From Pigmentiphaga litoralis (GTDB lineage Bacteria > Pseudomonadota > Gammaproteobacteria > Burkholderiales > Burkholderiaceae_B): a DNA stretch of 64,000 bases. Position numbers and translations under genes: made by a program. The stretch covers positions 558,001 through 622,000 of the forward strand of contig NZ_JACCBP010000001.1 in NCBI RefSeq assembly GCF_013408655.1. The letters are read 5' to 3'. The notes under the pieces were generated by a model. The model had not been told where the DNA came from, did no database searches, and saw only the letters and a list, made by a program, of their open reading frames with translations. Below, in pieces: positions 20,778 to 29,036 of this stretch (position 1 is the first letter of the stretch; each line of letters begins with the position of its first letter).

Positions 20778-22061
20778 ATGCACGAGGCGATCGTTGTCTT
20801 CTCTCGAAAAGGGATTTTTCAGACCACGATCGCCGCGCGCGACGTTCGCAGCCGGGAACATGCGCGCAAGCTGTGGCCCCTGGTATCTCCCGGCTCATCA
20901 CGGCAACTGGTTACATGGGTCAGCCCCTCCTTTGAAAACGGGAAACTACGTCGACGATCCCATTTCAGGGCGCTTCCTGCCCAGCACACCTTTAACCCCA
21001 AAGCGCACTTCGAAGACGAAGAATCCGGCCGGTGGCGCGCCGTTCAGGAAAGTCCCGAACACCGGCAAGCGAAAGAGCTTGTCGCGGCCGAACTCTCCCG
21101 ACGATTGAACGCCGGCCTTGCGATGCCGTGGGCATTTAAGGATATGGATGCGTCGGACTATCCGCTAGAAGGCAACTTGTTGCTCGGCGCTGACCGAGTG
21201 GCAACCGAGCATCCCTTGGAGACGCCATTTGGCAGCAGATTCCGGCTCGACGTTGCTGTGCTCGGCCCACCGGTCCAGGCAGAGCCGATGGTCCTGGGCG
21301 GCGTTGAAATCGAACTCGGCCACGCCTTCGACGGGCGCAAGGCGCTGATCGGGAAGTCGCTCGGATTTCCGCTCATCTCCATCGACATCACCGAGATGAC
21401 GCTGGACGAACTTACGCCTGAGTGGGCACAGCAGGTACTGACCGCGACCACCCGGAGCCACGAGCAAGGACGCCGGCAGACCTACATCTATCTCCACGAC
21501 CTGCTTTATCCCCTCTACGCGCAGTTGCCGGCATTTCTGGACGACGAGCAACGCCATCAGTTCCTTGTGTTTGCCGACGATGAGACCCTGAATAAGTTGG
21601 TTCGCTGGATGAACCTACTCGCCGAAAAGCTGGAGTATCCGAAAGGGGCGGTCGCCGTTGCCCTGGTCAATGGCAAGAACGAACAGTCGCGCAAGATGCT
21701 GGAACGCGCGGGACAGGTCGTTGGCCCCGACTGGAGTGAGTTCAACGGCCAGCGATGCCTACGGTTGACCCTGCCGCGCCCCAAAGGCCCGGCGGATCTC
21801 CAGGCCCATCGCTTCCACATGACAATGGCGCGCGTCCTGCTGTCGCACACAGATGCGCTCGTTGGCTACAAGTATTGCAATGGCGTGGACAACAACCACT
21901 CCGAAGAGGACGTGTGGGTTGCGCATCGCTGGATCGCCGACCTGAAAACGCATAATCAGCACCGCGTATTGCCGAAGAGGCTGGCCGAACCGATCAACAG
22001 GTTGATCGCAGTTGTGTCGGACCTGCATCGCTATCACGCAGCAACTAATCATGAGGCGTGA
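20778..22061 (+). CDS. CoiA-like / restriction-endonuclease-fold protein of unknown function
   Basis: A 427-residue protein, ATG at 20778 (an upstream frame extension to 20730 overlaps the previous gene). The middle resembles the competence nuclease CoiA or similar restriction-fold proteins: EHRQAKELVAAEL (His95), FRLDVAVLG (Asp158), GGVEIELG (Glu177, Glu179), then a helix FDGRKALIGKSLGFPLISIDI, where CoiA has its sensor-like EERT..Y...GIPVIWI part. The C-terminal half (about 220-427) is unrecognised. It is the fourth gene of the operon. A nuclease or DNA-processing role is an inference from this motif order. Confidence 0.6.
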   Translation: MHEAIVVFSRKGIFQTTIAARDVRSREHARKLWPLVSPGSSRQLVTWVSPSFENGKLRRRSHFRALPAQHTFNPKAHFEDEESGRWRAVQESPEHRQAKELVAAELSRRLNAGLAMPWAFKDMDASDYPLEGNLLLGADRVATEHPLETPFGSRFRLDVAVLGPPVQAEPMVLGGVEIELGHAFDGRKALIGKSLGFPLISIDITEMTLDELTPEWAQQVLTATTRSHEQGRRQTYIYLHDLLYPLYAQLPAFLDDEQRHQFLVFADDETLNKLVRWMNLLAEKLEYPKGAVAVALVNGKNEQSRKMLERAGQVVGPDWSEFNGQRCLRLTLPRPKGPADLQAHRFHMTMARVLLSHTDALVGYKYCNGVDNNHSEEDVWVAHRWIADLKTHNQHRVLPKRLAEPINRLIAVVSDLHRYHAATNHEA

Positions 22062-22067
22062 CCACCC

Positions 22068-22775
22068 ATGTCGGAAATCATCCTGCGGGCGGATACTCCA
22101 GCGCAGCTAAAGGCCAGGCTCGCCGAGCTGGATATTGACGTCCCCTTGCGCTCGGAGGGACGCCGGAACCACCACGCGGAACGCTATTGCATCGCGCATC
22201 TGCTTGCGACGCTACCGGTTGAACAGCTCTCGTTCCCGCTGAACCTGACTCATTCTGACAAGCCGGATTTCCTTTTGGCGATGCCCGATACCGACGTGGG
22301 AATCGAGCACACTGAAGCTGTGCCGGAGAACATCGCCCGCGCTGACTTTCTCCGTGAAAAGGAAGGCTTGGGCCCGGACGTCTACTTCACTCCCCATGTG
22401 TTGCCTGGGGAACATAGGAAGACGGCCGATGAACTCCGCCGTGAGATAGAGGCCGATGAGGCTGGTTCAGGCTGGTGTGGCGATTCGCCGGAGCGCGAAT
22501 GGGCCGCCGCGATGGCGGACCACGTCAAGGAAAAGATGCCGAAGGCAACGGCCGACGGCTTCGTTCGATACCCCTCCAACTGGTTGATCGTTTATGACAA
22601 TCGGCCGCTGCCAGCCATCGACTACTCCAAAGCGGCAACGTACTTGGCGCCGCTACTGGCGGAGATGGGCGCGTTTTCGGTATTCGACACGATCTTTGTT
22701 CATGACGACTCGCATATGTGCGAGTTAGGTGGCACTCCAATCATTCATGCGCTGGCCAAGCCAGGATGCTTCTGA
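22068..22775 (+). CDS. Hypothetical protein with nuclease-like KPDF...GIEHTE motif
   Basis: A 235-residue protein with no named family recognised. Residues 63-85 (SDKPDFLLAMPDTDVGIEHTEAV) place Asp67 in a KPDF strand and Glu80 in a following strand, reminiscent of a restriction-fold active site, though the usual Lys is replaced. The rest is a charged helical region (about 105-170) and a C-terminal strand-rich part with IFVHDD. It is the last gene of the operon, six bases after the CoiA-like gene. No terminator was identified directly after it. Confidence 0.6.
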   Translation: MSEIILRADTPAQLKARLAELDIDVPLRSEGRRNHHAERYCIAHLLATLPVEQLSFPLNLTHSDKPDFLLAMPDTDVGIEHTEAVPENIARADFLREKEGLGPDVYFTPHVLPGEHRKTADELRREIEADEAGSGWCGDSPEREWAAAMADHVKEKMPKATADGFVRYPSNWLIVYDNRPLPAIDYSKAATYLAPLLAEMGAFSVFDTIFVHDDSHMCELGGTPIIHALAKPGCF

Positions 22776-23113
22776 GGAAATCTGCCTCGTGCTCTGGCAT
22801 GTCCTAAACATCGCCTGACGGGTTCGGACCGCGCTGGCTGCTTCGCATCGAGCCACCGTTGGCGTCGCCTCCTTCGCCTCCATCGCTGACGCCTCCGGCC
22901 CTGCCGCGCCTGCGCGCTCCGCTTGCCGGGGTTCGTGTATGGCATGGGCGGTCTTGCTGTTTCCCTTCACCGTACCACGGCGTTCTCGCCGTCAAGGGCG
23001 GCGCGCGCGTTGCGCGCTGGCGTCCTGGCGGCCGGCTTCGCCCTTGACTGCTTGCGCTGCGCCGTGCGGACGCCGGTTCCGGGCAATTCCGCCCGAGCAA
23101 CCGGAGCACGAAC
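22776..23113. other. Structured GC-rich leader before radC
   Basis: The 338 bases hold no supported gene. Open frames here are low-complexity Arg/Pro-rich. A perfect ten-base inverted repeat, GTCAAGGGCG (22991-23000) and CGCCCTTGAC (23039-23048), encloses a 38-base loop with nested GCGCGC dyads. This could fold strongly in the radC transcript or DNA. radC and similar accessory genes in conjugative elements often have long conserved leaders; that link is inference. Confidence 0.45.
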
Positions 23114-23620
23114 ATGTCACAGTTTTCCCTCTCTTCCGATGCCTCGCTGCCGGTGCGTGACGGCCGTGGCCGCTATCGGCCGGCGTCGGCCGACCAGATT
23201 CTGGACGCCGCGCGTCGGGTCATCGACCAGAAGATGCAGCGCGGTACCGAGTTCACTTTGCTGGCGACGGTCAAGGAGTACCTGCGCACCAAGCTCGCGG
23301 GCTTCGAGCGAGAGGTCTTCGCGGTCCTGTTTCTCGATACGCGCCATCGGCTGATCGACTACGTCGAGATGCTCCGTGGAACAATCGACGGCGCGACGGT
23401 CCGCCCGCGCGAGGTGGTCGAGGAGGCACTGCAGCACAACGCGGCGGCAGTGATCTTCTCGCATAACCATCCGAGCGGGAATCCCGAGCCGAGCGCTACC
23501 GATCGGGCACTGACACAGCGGCTCAAGGAGGCGCTGACGCTGGTCGAGGTGCGCACGCTAGATCACATCATCGTTGCAGGCGACCAGACGACGGCCTTCG
23601 TCGAACTCGGTTGGCTGTGA
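23114..23620 (+). CDS. radC: RadC family JAB domain protein (ICE/plasmid type)
   Basis: A 168-residue short RadC-like protein lacking the helix-hairpin-helix N-terminus of chromosomal RadC, as is normal for those on conjugative elements. The JAMM metal site is intact: Glu67 in EREVFAV, then HNHPSGNPEPSATD with His117, His119 and Asp130. The ATG at 23114 follows GGAGCACGAAC. The function of RadC proteins is uncertain; JAB folds are metallohydrolases. It is a common backbone gene of ICEs and genomic islands. A hairpin terminator follows directly. Confidence 0.92.
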   Translation: MSQFSLSSDASLPVRDGRGRYRPASADQILDAARRVIDQKMQRGTEFTLLATVKEYLRTKLAGFEREVFAVLFLDTRHRLIDYVEMLRGTIDGATVRPREVVEEALQHNAAAVIFSHNHPSGNPEPSATDRALTQRLKEALTLVEVRTLDHIIVAGDQTTAFVELGWL

Positions 23621-23622
23621 CG

Positions 23623-23643
23623 AGGGGGGCTTCGCCCCCTTTT
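23623..23643 (+). terminator. Terminator after radC
   Basis: AGGGGGGC and GCCCCCT form a seven- to eight-base GC stem around TTC and are followed by TTTTGC, starting three bases after the radC stop. Confidence 0.75.
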
Positions 23644-24030
23644 GCTACGCCGCTAGGGCGATTGCGCTTCCTGGCAGCCGACGCGGCATCACTTGCCGTC
23701 GTAGCGCTCACGCTGGCCAAGCCGCTTCACGTAAGTGCTATCGGCCAATCTGTCAGGCCCGACAGTTAAAGTGTTAGTGTGTGCCCGAACGCCCCACCGA
23801 GCTTCCGCCAAGCGCGACCCACGCCCCCAGAGGTTCGGTGCCGTGAACCGATTCCCAGATGCTCGGAGCTTTAATTGCATGAGGCGGCACAAAGGAGAGG
23901 CGAGAAAGGCCGTGGTACCGAAGCCGGCTGAAATGCTGAGTCCACTTGGCGGCCATCCCTTGAGCGCGCAGCCTGACGCTGGCTCGTCGTTCTGGAGAAT
24001 GGCGTCGATTGGTGGCATTGGGCTTGCGGC

Positions 24031-24207
24031 TTCGCCGGCGCGGAGCTGACGACGCTGCTGGGCGTCGGTGCCGAGCTGGCGGCATCCGAGAACCGCCAAG
24101 ACGGTGATTGACCGAGCGGCCGGGCCCGCCGGTAAGCCATCGTAAACCGCGACCGAGTACTGCGGCCGTACAAGCCGCTGTTCTTGAAGCGGGGAGCATC
24201 ACGATGA
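24031..24207 (+). pseudogene. trbI: trbI C-terminal remnant
   Basis: Fragments of the TrbI C-terminus in shifting frames: FAGAELTTLLGVGAELAA (from 24031), RPGPPV (24117 onward, matching the family's IRPGFPV) and AIVNRDRVLRPYKPLF up to a TGA at 24205-24207 (matching VIVNRDLVLRPY). TrbI is a VirB10-like channel protein of Trb conjugation systems. At least two frame changes and loss of all upstream sequence show it is dead. No recognisable gene lies between the radC terminator and about 24031; that stretch is probably further element debris. Confidence 0.65.
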
Positions 24208-24484
24208 GCGCCATGCGCAAGCTGCGACTGGGCCAATGCCCAAGACCGAGGGGATCAAGCTGGCCTTCGCGCGCCTGGCGAGCCTCAATGCCGAGCTCGA
24301 CGGGTACCCATGTCGCACGTGCGAAGCGGTCGATGATGCCACGACGCTGATCCTGCATATGGTGGAAGCGTTGATGGCAAGAGATCGAGCGTACAAGAGA
24401 GGTGGGCAGGCGACGCCGACGCTGGCAACGAAGCGAGGATTGAAAGAAGCGCGGTGCGCTTGTATGCGTTATCTTAAAAGGTGA
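24204..24484 (+). pseudogene. DUF2274 family gene, frameshifted
   Basis: The ATG at 24204 overlaps the trbI stop (ATGA), the usual coupling of these genes. The first frame reads MSAMRKLRLG. At about 24232 coding moves to another frame, MPKTEGIKLAFARLASLNAEL, and continues through ATTLILHMVEALMARDRAYKRG to a stop at 24484. Family members read KLRLGP(L/M)PKTE continuously, so one C has probably been lost from a GGCCC run. DUF2274 proteins follow TrbI in conjugation operons; the function is unknown. Confidence 0.65.
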
Positions 24485-24636
24485 TTGACGATGGTGTTGC
24501 CAGAGTCGTGGCCACTTAAAATCTCTCCATCCTCCGCGCCATACAAAGCTATTGTCCGATGACGGTAAAAGCGACGGTAAGGCTCTATGTTGATCACAGC
24601 CAAACCCTTTAACCATGCGGGTCTGCGAGACCTGTT
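24485..24636. other. Island right-end non-coding region
   Basis: About 150 bases without a gene, running to the right attachment repeat. GACGGTAAAAGC near 24559 and a second GACGGTAAGG just after it resemble a site near 10996 at the left end and could be arm sites. Nothing else is seen. Confidence 0.35.
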
Positions 24637-24651
24637 GACGATTGAGTGGGA
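24637..24651 (+). repeat. attR-like direct repeat with displaced guaA 3' end
   Basis: GACGATTGAGTGGGA, identical to 10715-10729. Read in the guaA phase, the right copy gives TIEWE then TAG. This is the 3' tip of guaA as it stood before insertion, pushed 13.9 kb from the gene. Confidence 0.85.
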
Positions 24652-24680
24652 ATAGTGGTCGTAGCAGGACCAGAAAAATG

Positions 24681-24727
24681 AAAAACCGGGAAGGCCATTG
24701 CTCCACGCAAAAGGTTTCCCGGTTTTT
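24681..24727 (+). terminator. Displaced guaA terminator
   Basis: AAAAACCGGGAA (24681-24692) pairs perfectly with TTCCCGGTTTTT (24716-24727) and is followed by more T residues. It begins 26 bases after the displaced guaA stop codon, so it is most simply the original guaBA terminator, now separated from the operon by the island. The stem can also terminate the minus-strand monooxygenase unit, which ends at 24934. Confidence 0.8.
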
Positions 24728-24933
24728 TTAACTAGGTCGGCGTCGAAGCAAGACGCAGAGCAGCTGCAATGCATTGGTTGGCAGCATTCAGTCCTGTTTC
24801 CCGACTGCTATCGACAGCGAATGGCACAGCCCTAGACAGGGCAGGTTCTGATAGCGGCGTGGTGGTTTCGCGGTTTACTGGATGTCCTCCGGCGTTCTGC
24901 AACCGTCAAGATGACGACCCGGTAGTCACCAAA

Positions 24934-26130
24934 TTATCGAGGCGGCGCTGTCACCAACGACACAGTTTCCAACTCGCCAACAAACAATGTCCGATCAAGT
25001 ACCGCTTGCCGCTCACTGCCCAAGCGACGAACCTGCGCCATCTCCTGCTCAAGTCGTTCCGGTCCCGTGTAAAACAGCAACTGGTTATTCAACGTCGCAC
25101 GCGGCGATGTGTAGGTCTCGAAGTTAGCCTTCCGAGCGCTGGCGTACTGGTCAAGGACGCTCTCTGGCGCGGCCCGGTGGATCACCGCGGCCAGGGCCTC
25201 GTACAACACAAACGCATCAAACAAGCCAGCCGTCAGCCCCAAGCCACCGACCGGATTGGTAATGTGCGCAGCATCCCCCGCGAGCAGCACCCGACTGACG
25301 CGAAACGACCCTGCCACGCGTTGGTGCATCCGATAGGGTGAATGCTGCTGCAATTCATACTTGCCCTCCAGCCCCGGCAATATATTTGCGAACATCGCCG
25401 GCATCCGTTCCACGATCCCCGCCGGATCAAGCCCTGCTGGCTCGCAATACGTCACCCGCCACTTCTTCCCCGTATCGATCTTGACGATGATGGCGCCGTA
25501 CGTCTCGTCGATCACGAACGTCGCTTTGTCAAAACCTAGCGCGTCAAGATCTGCTTCGATATTGGTCGCCACCATTTCCTTCGGCCACGTCATTCCGTCG
25601 AATGACAGGCCCAATGCGTTGCGCACCGCGCTGCGTGCGCCATCTGCGGCGACCAGCCAATCTGCGGTGAGCACCTCTTCGCCATCAGGCCCGGACACGG
25701 CCACAGCAACATCGGTGTCATTGCGAACGATGCGCTCGACCCGTGTGTTCCACCGTATCTGCACATTCGGCAATCGCCGTATCTGCTCGAGCACGATCTG
25801 TGTCAGGACGTCCTGTCCCAAGTGGACGTTAAAAGGATATTCGACCAGGCCTTCCAGTTCGCGTATGGACCACCTTACGGTTTCGCCAGTTCGATGCACG
25901 CGCATGCTGTAGTCGTGTTTGACCAGTCCGGCGGAGATGACGGTGCCTAACAGGCCAAGATCATTCAGGCCTTTCATCACTGCCCAGTGATACACCAGCG
26001 CGCGTGGCGCTTTGGATGGGCCGGCCTCGGCTTCGATCAACGTGACGCGAACGCCGGCGCGGCCCAGGCCCGATGCGGTGATAAGGCCAACGGGGCCGCA
26101 GCCCACGACGATGACTTGTGATGTGCTCAT
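24934..26130 (-). CDS. FAD-dependent aromatic-type monooxygenase
   Basis: A 398-residue flavoprotein of the PHBH/UbiH class: the N-terminal dinucleotide motif VVGCGPVGLITASGL, the middle DWLVAADGARSAVRNALG (DG motif), and the C-terminal VLLAGDAAHITNPVGGLGL (GD motif). These enzymes hydroxylate aromatic rings using NAD(P)H and O2 in the cytoplasm. It lies 36 bases after a Bug receptor gene in the same direction, with a divergent LysR gene beyond, which suggests a small uptake-and-hydroxylation unit for an aromatic acid. The substrate is unknown. Confidence 0.9.
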   Translation of the reverse strand: MSTSQVIVVGCGPVGLITASGLGRAGVRVTLIEAEAGPSKAPRALVYHWAVMKGLNDLGLLGTVISAGLVKHDYSMRVHRTGETVRWSIRELEGLVEYPFNVHLGQDVLTQIVLEQIRRLPNVQIRWNTRVERIVRNDTDVAVAVSGPDGEEVLTADWLVAADGARSAVRNALGLSFDGMTWPKEMVATNIEADLDALGFDKATFVIDETYGAIIVKIDTGKKWRVTYCEPAGLDPAGIVERMPAMFANILPGLEGKYELQQHSPYRMHQRVAGSFRVSRVLLAGDAAHITNPVGGLGLTAGLFDAFVLYEALAAVIHRAAPESVLDQYASARKANFETYTSPRATLNNQLLFYTGPERLEQEMAQVRRLGSERQAVLDRTLFVGELETVSLVTAPPR

Positions 26131-26166
26131 TGTTTTGGATCTTCAAGTAGTTGCGAAAGGCAACGA

Positions 26167-27150
26167 TCAGTCGAGGCTGACGCGGGCGGCTTGGGCGATG
26201 GATGCCCAGTCCTGGGATTCGGCGTTGACGACGTTTGCCAGCGCGTCTGGGCTGCCGCCCACCGGCAGAAGGCCCTGCACGACAAGCGTCTTGCGCACCT
26301 CTTCGTCACGCAGCGCTGTTTGAATGGCGGCGTTCAGGCGGCGGGTGACGGACTCGGGCGTGCCTGCCGGTGCAAACGCGCCGACCCAGGCACTGCGTGC
26401 GAAGGTCAGGCCTTGATCCTTAAGCAGCGGGACGCCCTTGAAGTTGGGGGACGGCTTGTCGCCCAGCACGGCGATCGCCTTGAGCTTGCCGGTGTCGATG
26501 TATTGCGCAACCAGTCCGTACGACAGCAACGACACGTCGATCTGGCCGGATACAAGCGCGGTCACGGTCGGACTTCCGCCTTGATAGGGGACATCCACGA
26601 ACTGCGTGCCGGTCGCCTTGTTGACCTGCGTCATGTACAGGTGCGAAGAACTTCCCGTTCCAAAGTGGCCCCAGTTCAATTTGCCTTTGTGCTTCTTTTC
26701 ATACTCCACCAAGTCCTGCAGTGAGTTGACCGGCAGCGAGGCGGATACGACCACTGCGGAGTCCACCTTGACGATTTCGCTAATGGGGGCGAACTGTTTG
26801 GCCGAGTAGCTGATGGTCTTGTAGATGGACGGGTTGATGACGACTGTGTCGCTCAGGAACATGCAGACGGTGTAGCCGTCGGGCGCTGCTGATTTGCACG
26901 CTGTAGCACCGACGATGCCGTTGGCGCCAGGGCGGTTCTCAACGACAGCAGGTTGACCTAGTTGCTTGGTGAGCGAATCGCCCATGCGGCGCGCGACCAG
27001 ATCGACAGGGCCGCCCGGCGTGAAGGGCACGATGATCTTGATAGGACGGTCGGGGTAGGCGGCTGCGACCGCGTACTGGGCGCCCGCGCCGAAGCAGGCA
27101 ATGGCGACGGCGCCCGCTACGGCGCGGTGTTGAAGATCGGAAATTCTCAT
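26167..27150 (-). CDS. Bug family (TctC-like) periplasmic substrate-binding protein
   Basis: A 327-residue Bug protein: signal peptide ending near AVAAAYPDRPI, then IIVPFTPGGPVDLVARRMG, ENRPGANG, APDGYTVCMF and FVDVPYQGGSPTVTALVSGQIDVS. The ATG at 27150 is preceded by AAGGA at good spacing; the frame extends upstream without support. It is the first gene of a pair with the downstream monooxygenase and divergent from a LysR gene that probably controls both. No TctAB genes are near. Confidence 0.92.
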   Translation of the reverse strand: MRISDLQHRAVAGAVAIACFGAGAQYAVAAAYPDRPIKIIVPFTPGGPVDLVARRMGDSLTKQLGQPAVVENRPGANGIVGATACKSAAPDGYTVCMFLSDTVVINPSIYKTISYSAKQFAPISEIVKVDSAVVVSASLPVNSLQDLVEYEKKHKGKLNWGHFGTGSSSHLYMTQVNKATGTQFVDVPYQGGSPTVTALVSGQIDVSLLSYGLVAQYIDTGKLKAIAVLGDKPSPNFKGVPLLKDQGLTFARSAWVGAFAPAGTPESVTRRLNAAIQTALRDEEVRKTLVVQGLLPVGGSPDALANVVNAESQDWASIAQAARVSLD

Positions 27151-27323
27151 GACGCGGTCCTTGGATTGTTGTCGGCGCAGATCTCTCAGCGCCGGTCCCA
27201 TCGGCTTTCGGTTAAGCCCAAGGGAGGTCTCGTTTCTTTGACGATTGCAGTCTAGACGGGCAGAATGAGTCGAAAAAGCCCCCGCAAGTTGAATCTTTTT
27301 TCCACCTAGTGGCAGAATCGAGC

Positions 27324-28244
27324 ATGGACCGTTGGACGCAAACGCGGCTGTACGTAGGCATCGCACGCTTGGGTAGCATCAGCAAGGCAGCCGACGATCT
27401 TGAGCTGTCGAACGCGGCCGCTAGCCGGTATCTGAACGACCTTGAGCGGCGAGTCGGCGTCCGCCTGGTGGAACGTACGACGCGAAGGTTGTGGCTGACG
27501 GAAGCAGGCACGACCTACCTGCGCTATTGCGAGGCCGCGGTCAGTGCGCTTGACGAAGGCGACGCGGCGATTAGCGATGCATCAGTCGAACCCATGGGAG
27601 AGCTGCGGGTGACGACGTCGGTTTCGTTCGCCGTCAATCACATCGCGCCACGATTGGCCGAATTCTCAAAGCGCTATCCGAAGCTGAAGATCAAGCTGCT
27701 GGTCGAAAACAGATACCAAAGCTTCATTGAAGCCGGCACCGACGTTGCTATCCGAACCAGACAGTTTGAGCCGGACTCCGGTATTACCGTCAGGCGGCTG
27801 GCGGACACCCGGCTCGTGATCGCTGCGGCACCTGCCTACCTTGCCGAGCGCGGCACGCCATCATCTGTGGAAGACCTGGCGCGTCATCGGCTGTTGCTCT
27901 ACACCCTGGCCACGACCACATCCGAACTGCATTTGCGGCGCGGCGCCGAACAGCGGCGCCTGCCAGTCGAAGGCGCCTTCGAAAGCAATGACGGCCAGGT
28001 GATTCGCACTGCCGCCATCAACGGGGCGGGCGTGTTGATCCAGCCGCAGTACATCGTTGACACCGATATCCGCGAGGGCCGGTTGGTGGCTCTGTTCGAG
28101 GACTGGGATCTGCCAATGTTGACGATCAATCTTGCTTACCAGAGCAAGCTGCTGCAGCCCGCAAAAATCCGGGCGTTTACGCAGTTCATGATCGAGAGTC
28201 TTGCATCGTGCGACCTCACGTCGCGGTTCAATCGGCGGGGTTAG
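27324..28244 (+). CDS. LysR family transcriptional regulator
   Basis: A 306-residue LysR protein: TRLYVGIARLGSISKAADDL and NAAASRYLNDLERRVGVRLVER form the helix-turn-helix, with a substrate-binding domain from about residue 90. The ATG at 27324 is preferred; a GTG five codons upstream is also possible. It is divergent from the Bug receptor-monooxygenase pair across a 173-base gap, the usual arrangement for a regulator of that pair. Confidence 0.9.
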   Translation: MDRWTQTRLYVGIARLGSISKAADDLELSNAAASRYLNDLERRVGVRLVERTTRRLWLTEAGTTYLRYCEAAVSALDEGDAAISDASVEPMGELRVTTSVSFAVNHIAPRLAEFSKRYPKLKIKLLVENRYQSFIEAGTDVAIRTRQFEPDSGITVRRLADTRLVIAAAPAYLAERGTPSSVEDLARHRLLLYTLATTTSELHLRRGAEQRRLPVEGAFESNDGQVIRTAAINGAGVLIQPQYIVDTDIREGRLVALFEDWDLPMLTINLAYQSKLLQPAKIRAFTQFMIESLASCDLTSRFNRRG

Positions 28245-28268
28245 GCCGGCGCGCTAGGACACGACGCA

Positions 28269-28937
28269 TCATCGAGCGCCCGCAGCGACCAGTCGCTTTT
28301 CGATTTCACGATAGCCCGCCGTGCGTGCATGTTGAAGCGCAGTGACGCCATCTCGATCGGCAAGGTTGACGTTAGCGCCAGCATCGATCAGTACGCTGAC
28401 GATTTGTTGATGACTCGGCCCGCCTTTACCCAATATCACGGCTTCGAGCAGCGCCGTCCACCCAAGATTGTTGACGTGATCAACCGCAACGCCGGCATCG
28501 ATCAATGTCTTCACGGTCTCGACATGGCCGCGTTCGGCGGCGGGGATAAGTGCCGTCCCACCATAGCGATTGGTGCTTTTCAGATCGGCACTGTGTGCCA
28601 GGGTCAGGCGAAGGATGTCGAGATGGCCGCGCGCGCCGGCGTACAGGTAGGGGCTGTCCTGGATGCGGTCTTTGGCGTTGACGTCGGCGCCGGCCTGGAT
28701 CAGGACACGGGCGGCGTCGACGGCGTTGGCGTGCGTCGCGACAAGTAGCGGAGTCTGTCCGTTGTCGTTGCGTTGGTCGATGGCAACGCCAGTCGCCAGT
28801 AGCTCGGAAACCTTGCGCGCGTCATTTCGCTTGGCGGCTTCGTGCAGGGCTGGCAGGCCGGTCGGATCACTGGCGGATGCCGCGCCAGGCAAAATGAGAA
28901 CACTCAAGGTGGTGGCAAGAAAAAATCGTCTATGCAT
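28269..28937 (-). CDS. Secreted ankyrin-repeat protein
   Basis: A 222-residue protein beginning at ATG 28937 (AGGA ten bases before). It has a clear signal peptide (MHRRFFLATTLSVLILPGAASA) and then about five ankyrin repeats: LPALHEAAKRNDARKV, GQTPLLVATHANAVDAAR, a degenerate PYLYAGARGHLDILR, GTALIPAAERGHVETVK and WTALLEAVILG, with a final GVTALQHARTAGYREIE. Ankyrin repeats mediate protein contacts; periplasmic ones occur near catalase in some bacteria. Here no partner gene is apparent, as it lies between a convergent LysR gene and a hydrolase gene. Confidence 0.88.
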   Translation of the reverse strand: MHRRFFLATTLSVLILPGAASASDPTGLPALHEAAKRNDARKVSELLATGVAIDQRNDNGQTPLLVATHANAVDAARVLIQAGADVNAKDRIQDSPYLYAGARGHLDILRLTLAHSADLKSTNRYGGTALIPAAERGHVETVKTLIDAGVAVDHVNNLGWTALLEAVILGKGGPSHQQIVSVLIDAGANVNLADRDGVTALQHARTAGYREIEKRLVAAGAR

Positions 28938-29036
28938 GTGAAATGTTCCTGACTTGGGACGGGTGACCAGGCGGTGGCGGCATATGACTGTCATGGGATA
29001 GCGTGTTGTCTTGACCCGCGGTTAGCAGGCCGACGC

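Larger units (their letters stand above)
10715..24651. mobile_element. Integrated genomic island in the 3' end of guaA (degenerate ICE)
   Basis: The island is bounded by direct copies of GACGATTGAGTGGGA: one in the last guaA codons (10715-10729), the other at 24637-24651. The right copy continues as GAATAG and so still encodes the guaA ending TIEWE plus a stop codon. Inside are a truncated P4-type integrase next to guaA, an AlpA regulator, radC, broken trbI and DUF2274 conjugation genes at the far end, and probable defence cargo. Site-specific insertion at guaA is known for P4-type integrases. With the integrase truncated and conjugation genes decayed, the element is probably immobile on its own. 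Confidence 0.85.

Noticed and set aside
23774..24706. 310-codon minus-strand frame at the island's right end
   Set aside because: It runs through the attachment repeat and the guaA terminator and opposite the trbI/DUF2274 remnants. The protein looks like no family.
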